From Alcanivoracaceae bacterium (GTDB lineage Bacteria; Pseudomonadota; Gammaproteobacteria; Xanthomonadales; Marinicellaceae), in NCBI GenBank assembly GCA_016744455.1, contig JADGEI010000002.1, positions 159,024 to 223,023 of the forward strand: a DNA stretch of 64,000 nucleotides, in the 5' to 3' direction. Positions 1-9,043 of this stretch are shown here, piece after piece (positions within the stretch are counted from its first letter, which is position 1; every line of letters begins with the position of its first letter). Position numbers and translations under genes: made by a program. Under the pieces are notes generated by a model. It searched no databases. It saw only the letters and a list, made by a program, of their open reading frames with translations, and was not told the origin of the DNA.

Positions 1-1
1 A

Positions 2-3000
2 AGTGGAACTACCGGTGTTGCAATTAATACAACATTAAACTGGTTAGCAGTTAGTGGTGCTACAAGTTACGATATCGATGTCGCGACTGACTCAGCTTTT
101 ACTACAATTGTTGCATCTACAACAACAGCATCGACTAATTACACACCCGGTAGCTTGGTAAATGGAACCGTGTACTATTGGCGGGTACGTGCAAGTAATT
201 TGTGTGGTGATAGTGGTTACATAATAAGTGCATTTGAAACCATAGGAGGAAGTGGAAGCTCTACAAGCACAACATGTAGTAATCCGGCATTGGCTATTCC
301 TGATGCAACTCCTGCTGGAACAACAGACACACTTAATATTGCCTCTGGTGGCACGATAACAGACATAGATATAAGCTTAGACGTAACTCATTCTTGGGTT
401 GGAGACCTGGTTGCAAATGTGTCAAGACCACTAGGTACGGCGGTTACTATATTAGAAAGGCCAGGCATACCGCCAGGTAATTTTGGATGTGGCGGTGACA
501 ATATTGATACAATAATTGATGATGGCTCAGGAGTTCCCGTAGAAGGAGTTTGTGCTGGCGGAAACCCAACAATTGGGACAGGACCATTCTCTCCGAATAA
601 CGCTTTATCTGCATTTAATACAGAAATATCAAATGGAGATTGGGTAATTACAATTTCGGATAATGCAGGTGGTGATACAGGAACATTAAATGAATGGTGT
701 GTTATTGCAACAGTCGACACAGGTTCTTCCTTGGCACCAGCAGATTACAGCGACTTAGATAGTTCATATGGAGTTGCGAAACATGAAGGAGGTGGTGTTT
801 CTAGATTGGGCAATAATTGGACAGCGGATAGTGGTTTTGCTCAAGATGCAGATACAACAGACGATGATGGTATAACAGCATCTGGCATGTGGTTGCCAGG
901 TAGCACCACAGCACAACTTAGTGTTGAATCTACCGGAGGTTATTTGGCTTGTTGGTTTGATTGGAATAACGATGGTACCTTTGCTATTGGAGAAAAAAGT
1001 GTTGCTCAGGCTATTGCATCACCAGGCCCCGTAGTTATTCCGGTTACAATTCCTGTTGGAAGTACATTTGGTAATACGGGTGATGATTTTCTTGAAAGTA
1101 GGTGCCGTTTTTACAGTGCAGAACCCTCAAGAGGGACTGAAATAGCAACAGGAACAACAGGTTCTGGAGAAGTTGAAGATTACCGTTTTTTAGCCAATGA
1201 TTTGACACCAGTTACGCTGGCTTTTTCGCAAAGCAGTAAACGTGGATCAAGCTTTAGTTTAGAATGGTCAACCACAACAGAAGCGGGAACTGTTGCTTTT
1301 AATGTCCATGGTTTAATCAATAATGTTTGGAAAAAATTAAACAACATTCCTATTTCAGCAAAAGGAACTAATTCAACGTTACCAAACCATTACAATTTTC
1401 AAGTAAACAGTAATCAAATAACACTGTATAAAATAGAAGAGTTAACAACTCAAGGATTGTCACGCATGTATGGGCCCTATGGAGCAGACCTAACTTACGG
1501 TAAATACCCTGTTGTTGAGAACATAAATTGGCAACAGGTTAAAAACCACTCAACTCAAAGCTTACAAACCAGACAAAACGCAATGAGGGGAAGTTTTGAC
1601 TTTATAAAAGTTAAGGTTTCAAAAACAGGTTTACATCGTATAAGTTATGAACAGCTATTGACTTTAGGTGTTGATTGGCAAGGCTATAGTTCAGCTGAAA
1701 TTGCCATAGAGTTTGAAAATACAGCGGTTGCACGTTACATATCTGCTGACACCTTTGCACCAGGCGTGTACATTGAGTTTGTTGGTAAGGCTGCTCAAAC
1801 ACTATATACCGATACAAATATCTACCAATTGTCGTTAAAACCAACAGCTGTTAAAGTTGCACAAGTCTTTACTCATAACGGATTTATAATCGATGAAAAT
1901 GCTTATCACATGGCAGAGGCTAAAATAGACGGTGATAACGAGTACAGTTTTGCTTCCCCAGCACAAAGTCCTTGGTTCTATCAAAAAATGTTAGCTTATA
2001 CAGATGAAAAAAGATGGCAGTTTCCTTTAGCCACACCTAATTTATTGAATAATGGTACTGAACCTTTGTTTGATTATCGAGCTTGGGGTGGAACGGATTG
2101 GCCACAAGCCACAGTGGATCACCACATCCAAATAGAAATTAATGAACAACAACTTATAGATAGTTATGGTAATGGTACACAGATATTTGAAGCTAGCACA
2201 GCATTGCCAGAAAACTTATTACAACAACAAAATATTGTTACTGTGATACTTCCTGCGGATACCGGTGTTGACCATGACTTAATACAACTGGATAGTTTGA
2301 GAGTTAGCTACCCTTCAGAAATAGTTGTACAAAATGGGCAATTACAATTTATCCCTAATGTGACTACAGCAGATTTAGACTTAATTTATAGTAATGGTTT
2401 TGAGTTAGTCAATACTCAAAAAACGCAAACTAAAACCACAAATGGTACTACTGGTTTTGTTGTTTCTGGTTTGAGCCAGGAAAATATCAGTGTTTATGTG
2501 CAAGATAATGGTACGTTAAATATGTTTGAAAACATAAACCCTTATCCTGATAATGGTGGCTTTGCAGTAGAGTTGCCACATATAAATGGTGAATACTATA
2601 TTTCAGAAAACACTAGTATTGAGTTGCCAAATATAGAGTTAGCAACAACCAACCAACTAGAACGACAAGGGTCTTATGATTACTTAATGATTGCTCACCC
2701 TGATTTTGAAGCAACGTTAAATCAATTAGCAAGTTACCATCAATCAAATGGCTTGTCGGTTTTGGTGACTAACACTGATGATATTTATGCCAACTATTCA
2801 CATCACCGAATAAGCGCACAGGCTATAAAGAGCTATATTGAAGACGTTAGTGTTCAAATGGGTATACAGGCAGTATTGCTGGTTGGGGGAGATAGTTATG
2901 ATTACATGAACAACCTAAATATTGGCTCAATTAGCCATATTCCAACCCTTTATCACCCTGTTGACAGTTTGGTAAAATTTGCTCCAGTTGACCCCTTATA

Positions 3001-3700
3001 TGTTGATATTAACAATGACTTAGTGCCTGATTTATCATTAGGTAGGTTGCCAGTAAGAACAAATCAAGAGTTACAAAATAGTATAGATAAGATGGTGTCT
3101 TTTGCTAATAGAGACTATAATGAAACAGCACTTTTTGCGACAGATAGAGGGTTGTCTTTTGATGAGTTTTCCGATCAAATAATCAGCACAATTCCAGAAA
3201 GTTGGTTTGTTGAAACAGCCTATATCAATCAATTAGAAATTAACGGTGCTCAACAGGCAATTAAAAACGGCATAGAAAATGGAACAACTTTTACAAGTTT
3301 CTTTGGCCACTCAGGCCCTGGATCTTGGTCATTTGAGCGTCTTTTTGACACCGATGATGTTCTAGCTCTAAATAATAGCAACAAACCAACGGTTGTTAAT
3401 CAGTTTGGTTGTTGGAACACATATTATGTAACCCCGATGTTTGACACCATGTCACATCGCTTTATGCAACTAGAAAATAAAGGAGCGGTAGCTGTTATGG
3501 GAGCTAGCACTCTAACTGAAAGTTTCCATGAATTAGAGCTGGGTATTCGTTTAATTCCAAATTTAACTCATAATAATATGACAATTGGAGAGGCCATACT
3601 CCAAGCCAAACAAAACTTAGCAGTAAGTCACCCTGACTATCTAGATGTGATTTTAGGCTGGACCTTATTGGGTGACCCGATGATAGAGGTCAACAATTAA
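2..3700 (+). CDS. Secreted C25 (gingipain-type) cysteine peptidase, 5'-truncated by window edge
   Basis: The frame is open from base 2, so the gene starts before the window; the first ATG at 155 is internal. About 1,232 residues are visible. In order: the end of a fibronectin type III domain (about 1-85, with YYWRVRASN), a proprotein convertase P domain (about 90-235), a GEVED domain (about 246-396, ending GEVEDYRF), a linker and beta region, and a C-terminal peptidase C25 domain (about 890-1232). The likely catalytic pair is His in FFGHSGPG (codon 3308-3310) and Cys in QFGCWNTYY (codon 3410-3412). The protein ends LLGDPMIEVNN, usual for C25 domains, with no C-terminal sorting tail. The signal peptide would be upstream. 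By family it is an exported endopeptidase whose accessory domains bind or fold on the surface; the substrate is unknown. A clean terminator follows. Confidence 0.85.
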   Translation, partial: SGTTGVAINTTLNWLAVSGATSYDIDVATDSAFTTIVASTTTASTNYTPGSLVNGTVYYWRVRASNLCGDSGYIISAFETIGGSGSSTSTTCSNPALAIPDATPAGTTDTLNIASGGTITDIDISLDVTHSWVGDLVANVSRPLGTAVTILERPGIPPGNFGCGGDNIDTIIDDGSGVPVEGVCAGGNPTIGTGPFSPNNALSAFNTEISNGDWVITISDNAGGDTGTLNEWCVIATVDTGSSLAPADYSDLDSSYGVAKHEGGGVSRLGNNWTADSGFAQDADTTDDDGITASGMWLPGSTTAQLSVESTGGYLACWFDWNNDGTFAIGEKSVAQAIASPGPVVIPVTIPVGSTFGNTGDDFLESRCRFYSAEPSRGTEIATGTTGSGEVEDYRFLANDLTPVTLAFSQSSKRGSSFSLEWSTTTEAGTVAFNVHGLINNVWKKLNNIPISAKGTNSTLPNHYNFQVNSNQITLYKIEELTTQGLSRMYGPYGADLTYGKYPVVENINWQQVKNHSTQSLQTRQNAMRGSFDFIKVKVSKTGLHRISYEQLLTLGVDWQGYSSAEIAIEFENTAVARYISADTFAPGVYIEFVGKAAQTLYTDTNIYQLSLKPTAVKVAQVFTHNGFIIDENAYHMAEAKIDGDNEYSFASPAQSPWFYQKMLAYTDEKRWQFPLATPNLLNNGTEPLFDYRAWGGTDWPQATVDHHIQIEINEQQLIDSYGNGTQIFEASTALPENLLQQQNIVTVILPADTGVDHDLIQLDSLRVSYPSEIVVQNGQLQFIPNVTTADLDLIYSNGFELVNTQKTQTKTTNGTTGFVVSGLSQENISVYVQDNGTLNMFENINPYPDNGGFAVELPHINGEYYISENTSIELPNIELATTNQLERQGSYDYLMIAHPDFEATLNQLASYHQSNGLSVLVTNTDDIYANYSHHRISAQAIKSYIEDVSVQMGIQAVLLVGGDSYDYMNNLNIGSISHIPTLYHPVDSLVKFAPVDPLYVDINNDLVPDLSLGRLPVRTNQELQNSIDKMVSFANRDYNETALFATDRGLSFDEFSDQIISTIPESWFVETAYINQLEINGAQQAIKNGIENGTTFTSFFGHSGPGSWSFERLFDTDDVLALNNSNKPTVVNQFGCWNTYYVTPMFDTMSHRFMQLENKGAVAVMGASTLTESFHELELGIRLIPNLTHNNMTIGEAILQAKQNLAVSHPDYLDVILGWTLLGDPMIEVNN

Positions 3701-3714
3701 AAAGTTTTAATGAT

Positions 3715-3740
3715 GGGCACAAAATTTGTGCCCTTTTTTT
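3715..3740 (+). terminator. Rho-independent terminator after the C25 peptidase gene
   Basis: A perfect 7-bp stem (GGGCACA/TGTGCCC) with a 5-base loop is followed by seven T residues, 15 bases after the peptidase stop codon. It should end the peptidase transcript and insulates the downstream antiporter gene. Confidence 0.9.
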
Positions 3741-3976
3741 CAAGTTACAATTAGTGGTAATGTGATTTCATTTGAGCAAATGAACAGATAAGGTGAATTG
3801 TGGTTTTACACAGCAAGGAGTGAGAAACAAGGTTTTAATAGAGTGATAGAGTATTAATATAAAAATTAACTTTTAGATTAAAGTGAAAGGTGTTGAACTA
3901 ATTAATTATCCCTACCCCCCTAGACAGAACTACGGAATGCCTTTAAGATAATCACACACACACTTACAGGACATTC

Positions 3977-5368
3977 ATGCAAATCAAAACAAGTTCTCTG
4001 CCTCACGCCCTCTTGGTTTTCTTAACCTTAGTTTTGATGATATCTGTTGGTTTTTTTAAGATGGGTATCTCTTTGCATATCATTTTATATTTTGTTTTAA
4101 TTTGGGTAGCTTTGAATGCGCGTATGTTAGGACACCCTTTTGGGGATATTCGCCGCATGATGAGCAAGAGTATATCGCGATCACTTTCGGCAATGTATGT
4201 ATTTTTACTTATTGGCATGGTGATTGCATCATTTATGAAAAGCGGAACAGTTGTTGCCTTGATTTATTACGGGCTAGATTTTATTACAGCTCAATGGTTT
4301 TTACCTGTGGGGTTGGTTCTATGTGCATTTATGTCTTTAGCAACAGGTACATCTTGGGGAACAGTAGGAACTTTGGGTGTTGTGTTTATTGGTATAGGAA
4401 CAGTTTTAAATGTGCCATTGCCACTGGTTGCGGGTATGATAATTTCTGGAGCTACTTTTGGCGATAAACTTTCGCCTGTTTCTGATACCACCAACCTCGC
4501 CTCCATGAGTACCGACACCGATTTATACGAACATATACGGTCGATGCTTTATACCACTATTCCAACCTTTATAATTGTTATAATTGTGTTTGCTTACATG
4601 GGCTATGGCGTTGATCAAACTACTTCATTTGCCGACATTGAAAACATTCAAAAAGTGCTGGCAGAAAATTTTCATCTCAATCCATTTATAACCTTTATTC
4701 CTATTGTTGTACTGTTTGTTTTGAGCATGAAAAGAGCAGCTCCAGAAGTGACCATGACAGCCAGTATTGTTATTGCTAGTATCATTGCTATAGTTTATCA
4801 GGATAACTCTATTACAACAGTTGCCAATGCTTTGTGGGAAAACTCAAAGGGTGAAACAGGTACAGAAATGATTGATGATTTAATTGGAAGGGGCGGCTTA
4901 TACACTATGGCTTGGACCTTGATGTTGTCAATTATGGCAATAGCTATGGGTGGAATATTGCATGGGGCGGGTTTTTTAAGAGTGTTACTTGAGGGAATAA
5001 TTTCACGCATAAAAAACGCAGGTAGTTTGGTGGCTGCGACTATTTCAACAGCAGTGATGGGGAACCTGTCTATGGGAGAAACCTATATTGTAATAATTTT
5101 AAACAGCCAATTATATAAAAAAGCTTATCAAGAAAAAGGTGTAAAATCATCAGTATTATCAAGATCTGTTGAAGAAGGATCAACCCTAACCACAGCACTT
5201 ATTCCTTGGAGTACGACCAGTATCTTTTATGTCACCACATTGGGTGTACAAACATTAGATTATGCGCCCTATGCCTTGTTGAATTACATCAACCCAATTC
5301 TTGGTATTGTTTTTGCTTATTTAGGTATTGCTCTTTTTAAGGTTGATAAGAACAAAAGGCCTCTATAA
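3977..5368 (+). CDS. nhaC: NhaC-family Na+/H+ antiporter
   Basis: This 463-residue, strongly hydrophobic protein has about 11-12 predicted membrane helices and lies in the inner membrane. The family signature is clear near residues 115-185: TGTSWGTVGTLGVVF, then GATFGDKLSPVSDTTNLAS. The second half repeats the theme (SMGETYIVIILN, EEGSTLTTALIPWST). NhaC proteins exchange external H+ for internal Na+, or related substrates such as malate/lactate in MleN relatives, so the exact substrates are not certain. It stands alone between a terminator upstream and a convergent gene downstream. The 236-base upstream region shows no regulatory element I can name. The start is the first ATG of the frame. 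Confidence 0.88.
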   Translation: MQIKTSSLPHALLVFLTLVLMISVGFFKMGISLHIILYFVLIWVALNARMLGHPFGDIRRMMSKSISRSLSAMYVFLLIGMVIASFMKSGTVVALIYYGLDFITAQWFLPVGLVLCAFMSLATGTSWGTVGTLGVVFIGIGTVLNVPLPLVAGMIISGATFGDKLSPVSDTTNLASMSTDTDLYEHIRSMLYTTIPTFIIVIIVFAYMGYGVDQTTSFADIENIQKVLAENFHLNPFITFIPIVVLFVLSMKRAAPEVTMTASIVIASIIAIVYQDNSITTVANALWENSKGETGTEMIDDLIGRGGLYTMAWTLMLSIMAIAMGGILHGAGFLRVLLEGIISRIKNAGSLVAATISTAVMGNLSMGETYIVIILNSQLYKKAYQEKGVKSSVLSRSVEEGSTLTTALIPWSTTSIFYVTTLGVQTLDYAPYALLNYINPILGIVFAYLGIALFKVDKNKRPL

Positions 5369-5416
5369 TTTTTAAAGAGAGCTTTTTAGCACGTCCTTTA
5401 GTTGAACAAAGGTCTC

Positions 5417-5689
5417 TTAAAACATTACTTTATATAACAAGGCAGAAAGGTCAATAAGTCCAAAGTCACGACTATCGACACTATAAGCATCGGTACCTTG
5501 CACAAAAAACTGCTTATTTTTAACGTACTTAACTTGTTTGATCATAAGGCCGTGTTTGTTGTGATTAAACACAACAAAGTCACCTATATTGATTTTTGTT
5601 TTTTTTAAAATTTTACGAGCAAGCACCCTGTTTCCATCTTTAAATAATGGAAACAGGGAGTTGCCGGATATTTTAAATAGTTTAAACAA
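5417..5689 (-). CDS. sodX: Nickel-SOD maturation protease SodX (S26 type)
   Basis: This 90-residue signal-peptidase-like protein (S24/S26 fold) is expected to cut the SodN propeptide so that the metal-binding His becomes the N-terminus. The catalytic Ser lies in ISGNSLFP (about residue 11) and the Lys in NRVLARK (about residue 27); GDFVVFNH is the usual following box. There is no membrane anchor, as in other SodX proteins. The start must be TTG at 5687-5689: it follows the sodN stop codon directly in the same frame, so the ORF cannot extend further, and no ATG lies upstream of the catalytic Ser. This suggests translational coupling to sodN. It is the last gene of the nickel permease-sodN-sodX operon. 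Confidence 0.88.
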   Translation of the reverse strand: MFKLFKISGNSLFPLFKDGNRVLARKILKKTKINIGDFVVFNHNKHGLMIKQVKYVKNKQFFVQGTDAYSVDSRDFGLIDLSALLYKVMF

Positions 5690-6151
5690 TTAAAGAACTG
5701 GATAAACTACAGATTCAGCAGGAGCATAAGGGGCTTTCGCTGTTTTCGTTTTTATGCCTTTTACAGCCCAAAATATTTCAGCAAACTTATTAACCTCTGC
5801 AAGCAAAGCCATGGCTTTATCTCGCGAAGTGTGTTGTTTTGCAGCGCCAGCTAACATCATAATGTTGTGTGTCACAGTGTGAACATCTGGGTGGTCAGCA
5901 ACATGTGCTGGTTTAATAAAATCACCCCAAATAATTCGAATTTCATCTTTGCACTTAATGGCCTCTTCTTCTTTTACAGCAACATAACGAGCCATATCAT
6001 TAAAGTGATCTGCACTCATTTCGTTATCTTTTGCTGCATTGATTAAATCAATCATACGAATAACAGATAACGCTGCAATTTGCGCAGCACTTGGGTCATA
6101 TATTCCACAAGGTACATCACAATGGGCTTTAAGGGTTTTTAATTTAAACAT
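5690..6151 (-). CDS. sodN: Nickel superoxide dismutase precursor
   Basis: SodN converts superoxide to oxygen and hydrogen peroxide with a nickel centre. The nickel hook is clear: after a short propeptide (MFKLKTLKA) the mature protein would begin HCDVPCGIYD, giving His1, Cys2 and Cys6 as ligands. The rest matches the four-helix family fold (IRMIDLINAAKD, HTVTHNIMMLAGAAKQH). The frame is open further upstream, to 6316, but the ATG at 6149-6151 is chosen because it gives the usual short propeptide and has a strong GGAGAAG ribosome-binding site. The extra upstream residues would overlap the permease gene and are not family-like. The length of 153 residues is normal. It sits between the nickel permease and the maturation protease, as expected for a complete Ni-SOD operon. 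Confidence 0.95.
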   Translation of the reverse strand: MFKLKTLKAHCDVPCGIYDPSAAQIAALSVIRMIDLINAAKDNEMSADHFNDMARYVAVKEEEAIKCKDEIRIIWGDFIKPAHVADHPDVHTVTHNIMMLAGAAKQHTSRDKAMALLAEVNKFAEIFWAVKGIKTKTAKAPYAPAESVVYPVL

Positions 6152-6179
6152 ATTCTTCTCCAGATTATATAAATGAAGG

Positions 6180-6827
6180 TCAAGCGAATACCGCTTCACC
6201 AGATAGGTTAAATATACCAATAAAAAGAGAGGCAAGCCCCACAGAAAAAATGGCATAACGTAAATGATTTTCAGATTTATTAAGTTTGTTGTTAAGTAAG
6301 TATATAAAATAACCAAACAACAGAAACACCGAGCTTACACCTAAAACAAAGGCGAGTATAATTTCAGCACTGATAGCTTGTTGGGAGACAACACTGAGAG
6401 TGATTAATGCACCTCGTATTCCACCAGCACCCATTAAAAGACCTAAAGAGAACAAGGTGCTTTTTTCATGAATATGAGCATTTTTGTAATATATATGAGT
6501 GTGTTGTTTGGAGTCGTTTTGGTGTTGATGTTGATTTATACAGACTTTATTCGTGACGGCTAAGTAAACAAGATAGGACCCCATTAGAATTATGACAAAT
6601 GCAGAGATTAGATCTCCATAATGTAACAAGGAGTTACTAGCAAAAAAATGAATAATATGAGCAAACAAATACAGTGTTAAACCATGCCCTAGAGCAAAAA
6701 GAAAACTTAAGACAAGTGCTTCCCTTCTTTTTTTCCCAATGGAGAACAACGTAATAGCGCTTAGGTGGTCGGGCCCAAGCGCGTGCAAAATTCCATAATA
6801 AAAGATTAATAATAAACCGTTTTCCAA
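6180..6827 (-). CDS. Nickel permease (NicO/UreH-like) of the Ni-SOD operon
   Basis: This 215-residue membrane protein has about six helices. HALGPDHLSAI near the N-terminus matches the HX4DH metal-selectivity motif of nickel/cobalt transporters, followed by ALGHGLTLYLF and GLLMGAGGIRG. A His-rich cytoplasmic loop (about residues 97-120, with HQHQ, HTH and HIH) fits metal binding. The neighbours sodN (28 bases downstream) and sodX indicate nickel uptake for the dismutase; related permeases are found beside sodN in other marine bacteria. The start is TTG at 6825-6827, preceded by AGGGG at good spacing; no in-frame ATG precedes the first helix. Export rather than import cannot be excluded from sequence alone. 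Confidence 0.82.
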   Translation of the reverse strand: MENGLLLIFYYGILHALGPDHLSAITLFSIGKKRREALVLSFLFALGHGLTLYLFAHIIHFFASNSLLHYGDLISAFVIILMGSYLVYLAVTNKVCINQHQHQNDSKQHTHIYYKNAHIHEKSTLFSLGLLMGAGGIRGALITLSVVSQQAISAEIILAFVLGVSSVFLLFGYFIYLLNNKLNKSENHLRYAIFSVGLASLFIGIFNLSGEAVFA

Positions 6828-6894
6828 AATGCTGCCCCTATAAAATTAACTGTTATATAGTGATTAAAATAAAAATTTAAAGCAAGAACCTTGC

Positions 6895-7863
6895 CTAATA
6901 TTTATTGGTTTTTTGTTGATTGTTCTTTAAAACTTCAATTAAAGTGGATGGGTCAATATTCCCGCCACTTATTATGACACCAATTTTTCCTTGGGCTTTA
7001 ACAGCTTTGCTGAGCAAAGCAGCTAAGCCTAATGCACCAGATGGTTCGACTACAATTTTCATTCGTAGCAAATGGAATTTAACGGCATCTATAATGGCTT
7101 TTTCACTTGTGGTGGTGATGTTATCAACATACTGTTGAATTAAAGGAAATGTCAATCTCCCTAATGACGTCGTTCGGGTACCATCAGCTATGGTTTTAGA
7201 AACAGGAATTGTAACTATCTTACCTGATTTAAAAGACTGTTTGGCATCATCGGCTAATTCAGGCTCGATTCCAATTACTTGACAGTTTGGATTAAGGTGT
7301 TTAGTTGCTATGGCCGAACCACTTAATAAACCACCGCCACCACATGGAACCAAAAGCGTATCAAGGTCTGGAACTTTATTTAAAAACTCATAAGCAACAG
7401 TGCCTTGGCCAGCAATTACATATTTGTCGTCAAAAGGAGCAATAAGGCTGTAGCCAAACTTATCTTGTAGCTTTTGTGTGATAACTTCTCGGTTTTCTGT
7501 TTCAGTATCATACAAAACGATATTTGCACCATAACCTTTTGTTGCATCAAGCTTAACTTTAGGTGAGTTGTTAGGCATAACAATGGTGGTTTTAATACCA
7601 AGCAATTTACCAACAAGGGCAACTGCCTGTGCATGATTTCCAGAGGAAAAAGCGATAACCCCTTGTGTTTTTTCTTTTTTACTTAGTTGAGAAATACAAT
7701 TGAATGCCCCTCTAAATTTAAATGCACCAATGCGCTGAAAATTTTCACATTTAAAAAAAACTTCAGTACCAATAAAGTTATTAAGTGTAGACGAAGTTAA
7801 GATGGGTGTTTTATGAGAAAAACCAGACAAACGCTCAGAGGCTTTAATAATTTGTTGAAACAT
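6895..7863 (-). CDS. PLP-dependent threonine/serine dehydratase or serine racemase family enzyme
   Basis: This 322-residue cytoplasmic enzyme is of fold-type II. The PLP lysine lies in IGAFKFRGAFN (about residue 50), the substrate loop is FSSGNHAQAVA, and the phosphate-binding glycine loop is PCGGGGLLSG. The length matches single-domain serine racemase, threo-3-hydroxyaspartate ammonia-lyase and catabolic threonine dehydratase; it lacks the C-terminal ACT-like domain of biosynthetic IlvA. Possible reactions are beta-elimination of serine, threonine or hydroxyaspartate to the keto acid plus ammonia, or racemisation. The sequence does not decide between these. It is in the same direction as the nickel operon but separated by about 67 bases, and divergent from the SDR gene. 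Confidence 0.82.
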   Translation of the reverse strand: MFQQIIKASERLSGFSHKTPILTSSTLNNFIGTEVFFKCENFQRIGAFKFRGAFNCISQLSKKEKTQGVIAFSSGNHAQAVALVGKLLGIKTTIVMPNNSPKVKLDATKGYGANIVLYDTETENREVITQKLQDKFGYSLIAPFDDKYVIAGQGTVAYEFLNKVPDLDTLLVPCGGGGLLSGSAIATKHLNPNCQVIGIEPELADDAKQSFKSGKIVTIPVSKTIADGTRTTSLGRLTFPLIQQYVDNITTTSEKAIIDAVKFHLLRMKIVVEPSGALGLAALLSKAVKAQGKIGVIISGGNIDPSTLIEVLKNNQQKTNKY

Positions 7864-7922
7864 TGTTTATTTACAATAAAAAAAAGTTATACTATAACAC
7901 CAATAAAAATAATTGAGAAAAA

Positions 7923-8675
7923 ATGTATTCATTAAAAAACAAAACGGCATTAATAACAGGAGCGTCAAGAGGTATAGGCGAAGAAGTCGCAAAACTTTAT
8001 GCTAAAGCTGGTGCACATGTTATCGTTTCATCACGAAAACAAGAGGGTGTAAATGCTGTTGCTGAAGCCATAAGGGGCAATGGTGGTCAATCCACAGCAA
8101 TGGCCTGTCATATAGGCGACCCTGGAGCTATAGAAGATTTGATTAGAAAAATAAGAGCAGAGATAGGCACAATTGATGTTTTGGTGAATAACGCCGCTGC
8201 CAACCCCTATTTTGGTCATATTTTAGACACACCACTTTCTGCTTTAAAGAAAACCATAGAGGTCAATATCGAAGGCTATTTTTTAATGAGTCAATTGGTG
8301 GGGCAAATAATGCGTGAGACAGGTGGTGGTTGTATAATCAATACAGCATCAATAAACGGTGTTACACCTGGGCCAATGCAGGGTATTTATTCAATAACAA
8401 AGGCAGCAATAATTTCCATGACAAAAGCCTTTGCTAGAGAATGTGCACCACAAAACATTAGGGTAAATGCTGTGTTACCGGGTTTAACCGACACTAAGTT
8501 TGCCTCAGCTTTAACAAAAAACGAAGCCATGTTAAAGAGTATACTTCCCCTTATACCCATGAATCGAATGGCGCAACCTGAGGAAATTGCGGGTGCATTT
8601 TTATTTTTAGCTTCTCCGGCCGCTAGTTATATAACCGGTATTAATATTCCTGTTGACGGAGGACTATTGATTTAA
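7923..8675 (+). CDS. SDR-family NAD(P)-dependent oxidoreductase
   Basis: This is a classical short-chain dehydrogenase of 250 residues. The cofactor motif TGASRGIGE is near residue 13, NNAA follows strand 4, the catalytic Ser is in NTASING, and the YxxxK pair is in YSITK (about 155-159). The C-terminus NIPVDGGLLI is typical. Arg at the end of strand 2 (SSRKQ) suggests NADP(H). The substrate is unknown; relatives are often annotated as glucose dehydrogenase or 3-oxoacyl reductase. The stop codon overlaps the start of the cupin lipoprotein gene (TAATG), and a CAP-like gene follows, so the three form one operon. It is divergent from the PLP enzyme. Confidence 0.88.
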   Translation: MYSLKNKTALITGASRGIGEEVAKLYAKAGAHVIVSSRKQEGVNAVAEAIRGNGGQSTAMACHIGDPGAIEDLIRKIRAEIGTIDVLVNNAAANPYFGHILDTPLSALKKTIEVNIEGYFLMSQLVGQIMRETGGGCIINTASINGVTPGPMQGIYSITKAAIISMTKAFARECAPQNIRVNAVLPGLTDTKFASALTKNEAMLKSILPLIPMNRMAQPEEIAGAFLFLASPAASYITGINIPVDGGLLI

Positions 8676-9040
8676 TGCAGTCCTTTGTTTTTTTAGCTAT
8701 TGCACTAACTATGGTATCGTGTTCGGTACAGAATAAACTTAATGGGCCATTACAAGCAGGTTGGCTGGAAAAAAAAGTTTGTATAAAGCTACATGAAAAC
8801 AAATATGAGCGTTTTTTACGCTGTACTTTTCCACCTGGGGTGGGTCATGAAAAACACCGGCACAATAAAAATTTTGGTTATGCGATATCAGGTGGGACTA
8901 TGCAAATATCTGACTCAAAAGGTTCAAGGGAAGTCACTCTAAAAACAAATAGTTATTTCAAAAGTGAAGGAACAAATTGGCACGAAGTGCTAAACATTGG
9001 AAAAACAACAGTCGTGTATTTAATTGTAGAGAGAAAATAA
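8675..9040 (+). CDS. Small cupin-domain lipoprotein
   Basis: This 121-residue protein begins with a short lipoprotein signal peptide (lipobox-like VSC, Cys near residue 16). The mature part is a single cupin barrel: the first motif has PPGVGHEKHRHNKNFGYAISG with likely metal-binding His residues, and the second has TNWHEVLNIG. Cupins of this size bind small molecules or act as simple metal enzymes or sensors; the substrate is not evident. The ATG overlaps the SDR stop codon by one base, which indicates translational coupling. The lipoprotein assignment rests only on the N-terminus. Confidence 0.65.
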   Translation: MQSFVFLAIALTMVSCSVQNKLNGPLQAGWLEKKVCIKLHENKYERFLRCTFPPGVGHEKHRHNKNFGYAISGGTMQISDSKGSREVTLKTNSYFKSEGTNWHEVLNIGKTTVVYLIVERK

Positions 9041-9043
9041 GTA

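Noticed and set aside
2386..2412. LIYSNGFE inside the C25 peptidase, like the GFE tail of the S8 protease
   Set aside because: It is internal, followed by more than 400 residues, so it cannot be a C-terminal signal; probably chance.
3741..3976. Possible promoter or RNA element between the C25 gene and nhaC, including a C-rich stretch near 3910
   Set aside because: No -10/-35 pair, hairpin or repeat stood out; only a short CA repeat before the start codon.
5690..6316. Longer SodN form starting at 6316 with an N-terminal membrane helix
   Set aside because: The extra 55 residues overlap the permease gene. The internal ATG at 6151 has a strong ribosome-binding site and gives the usual short SodN propeptide.
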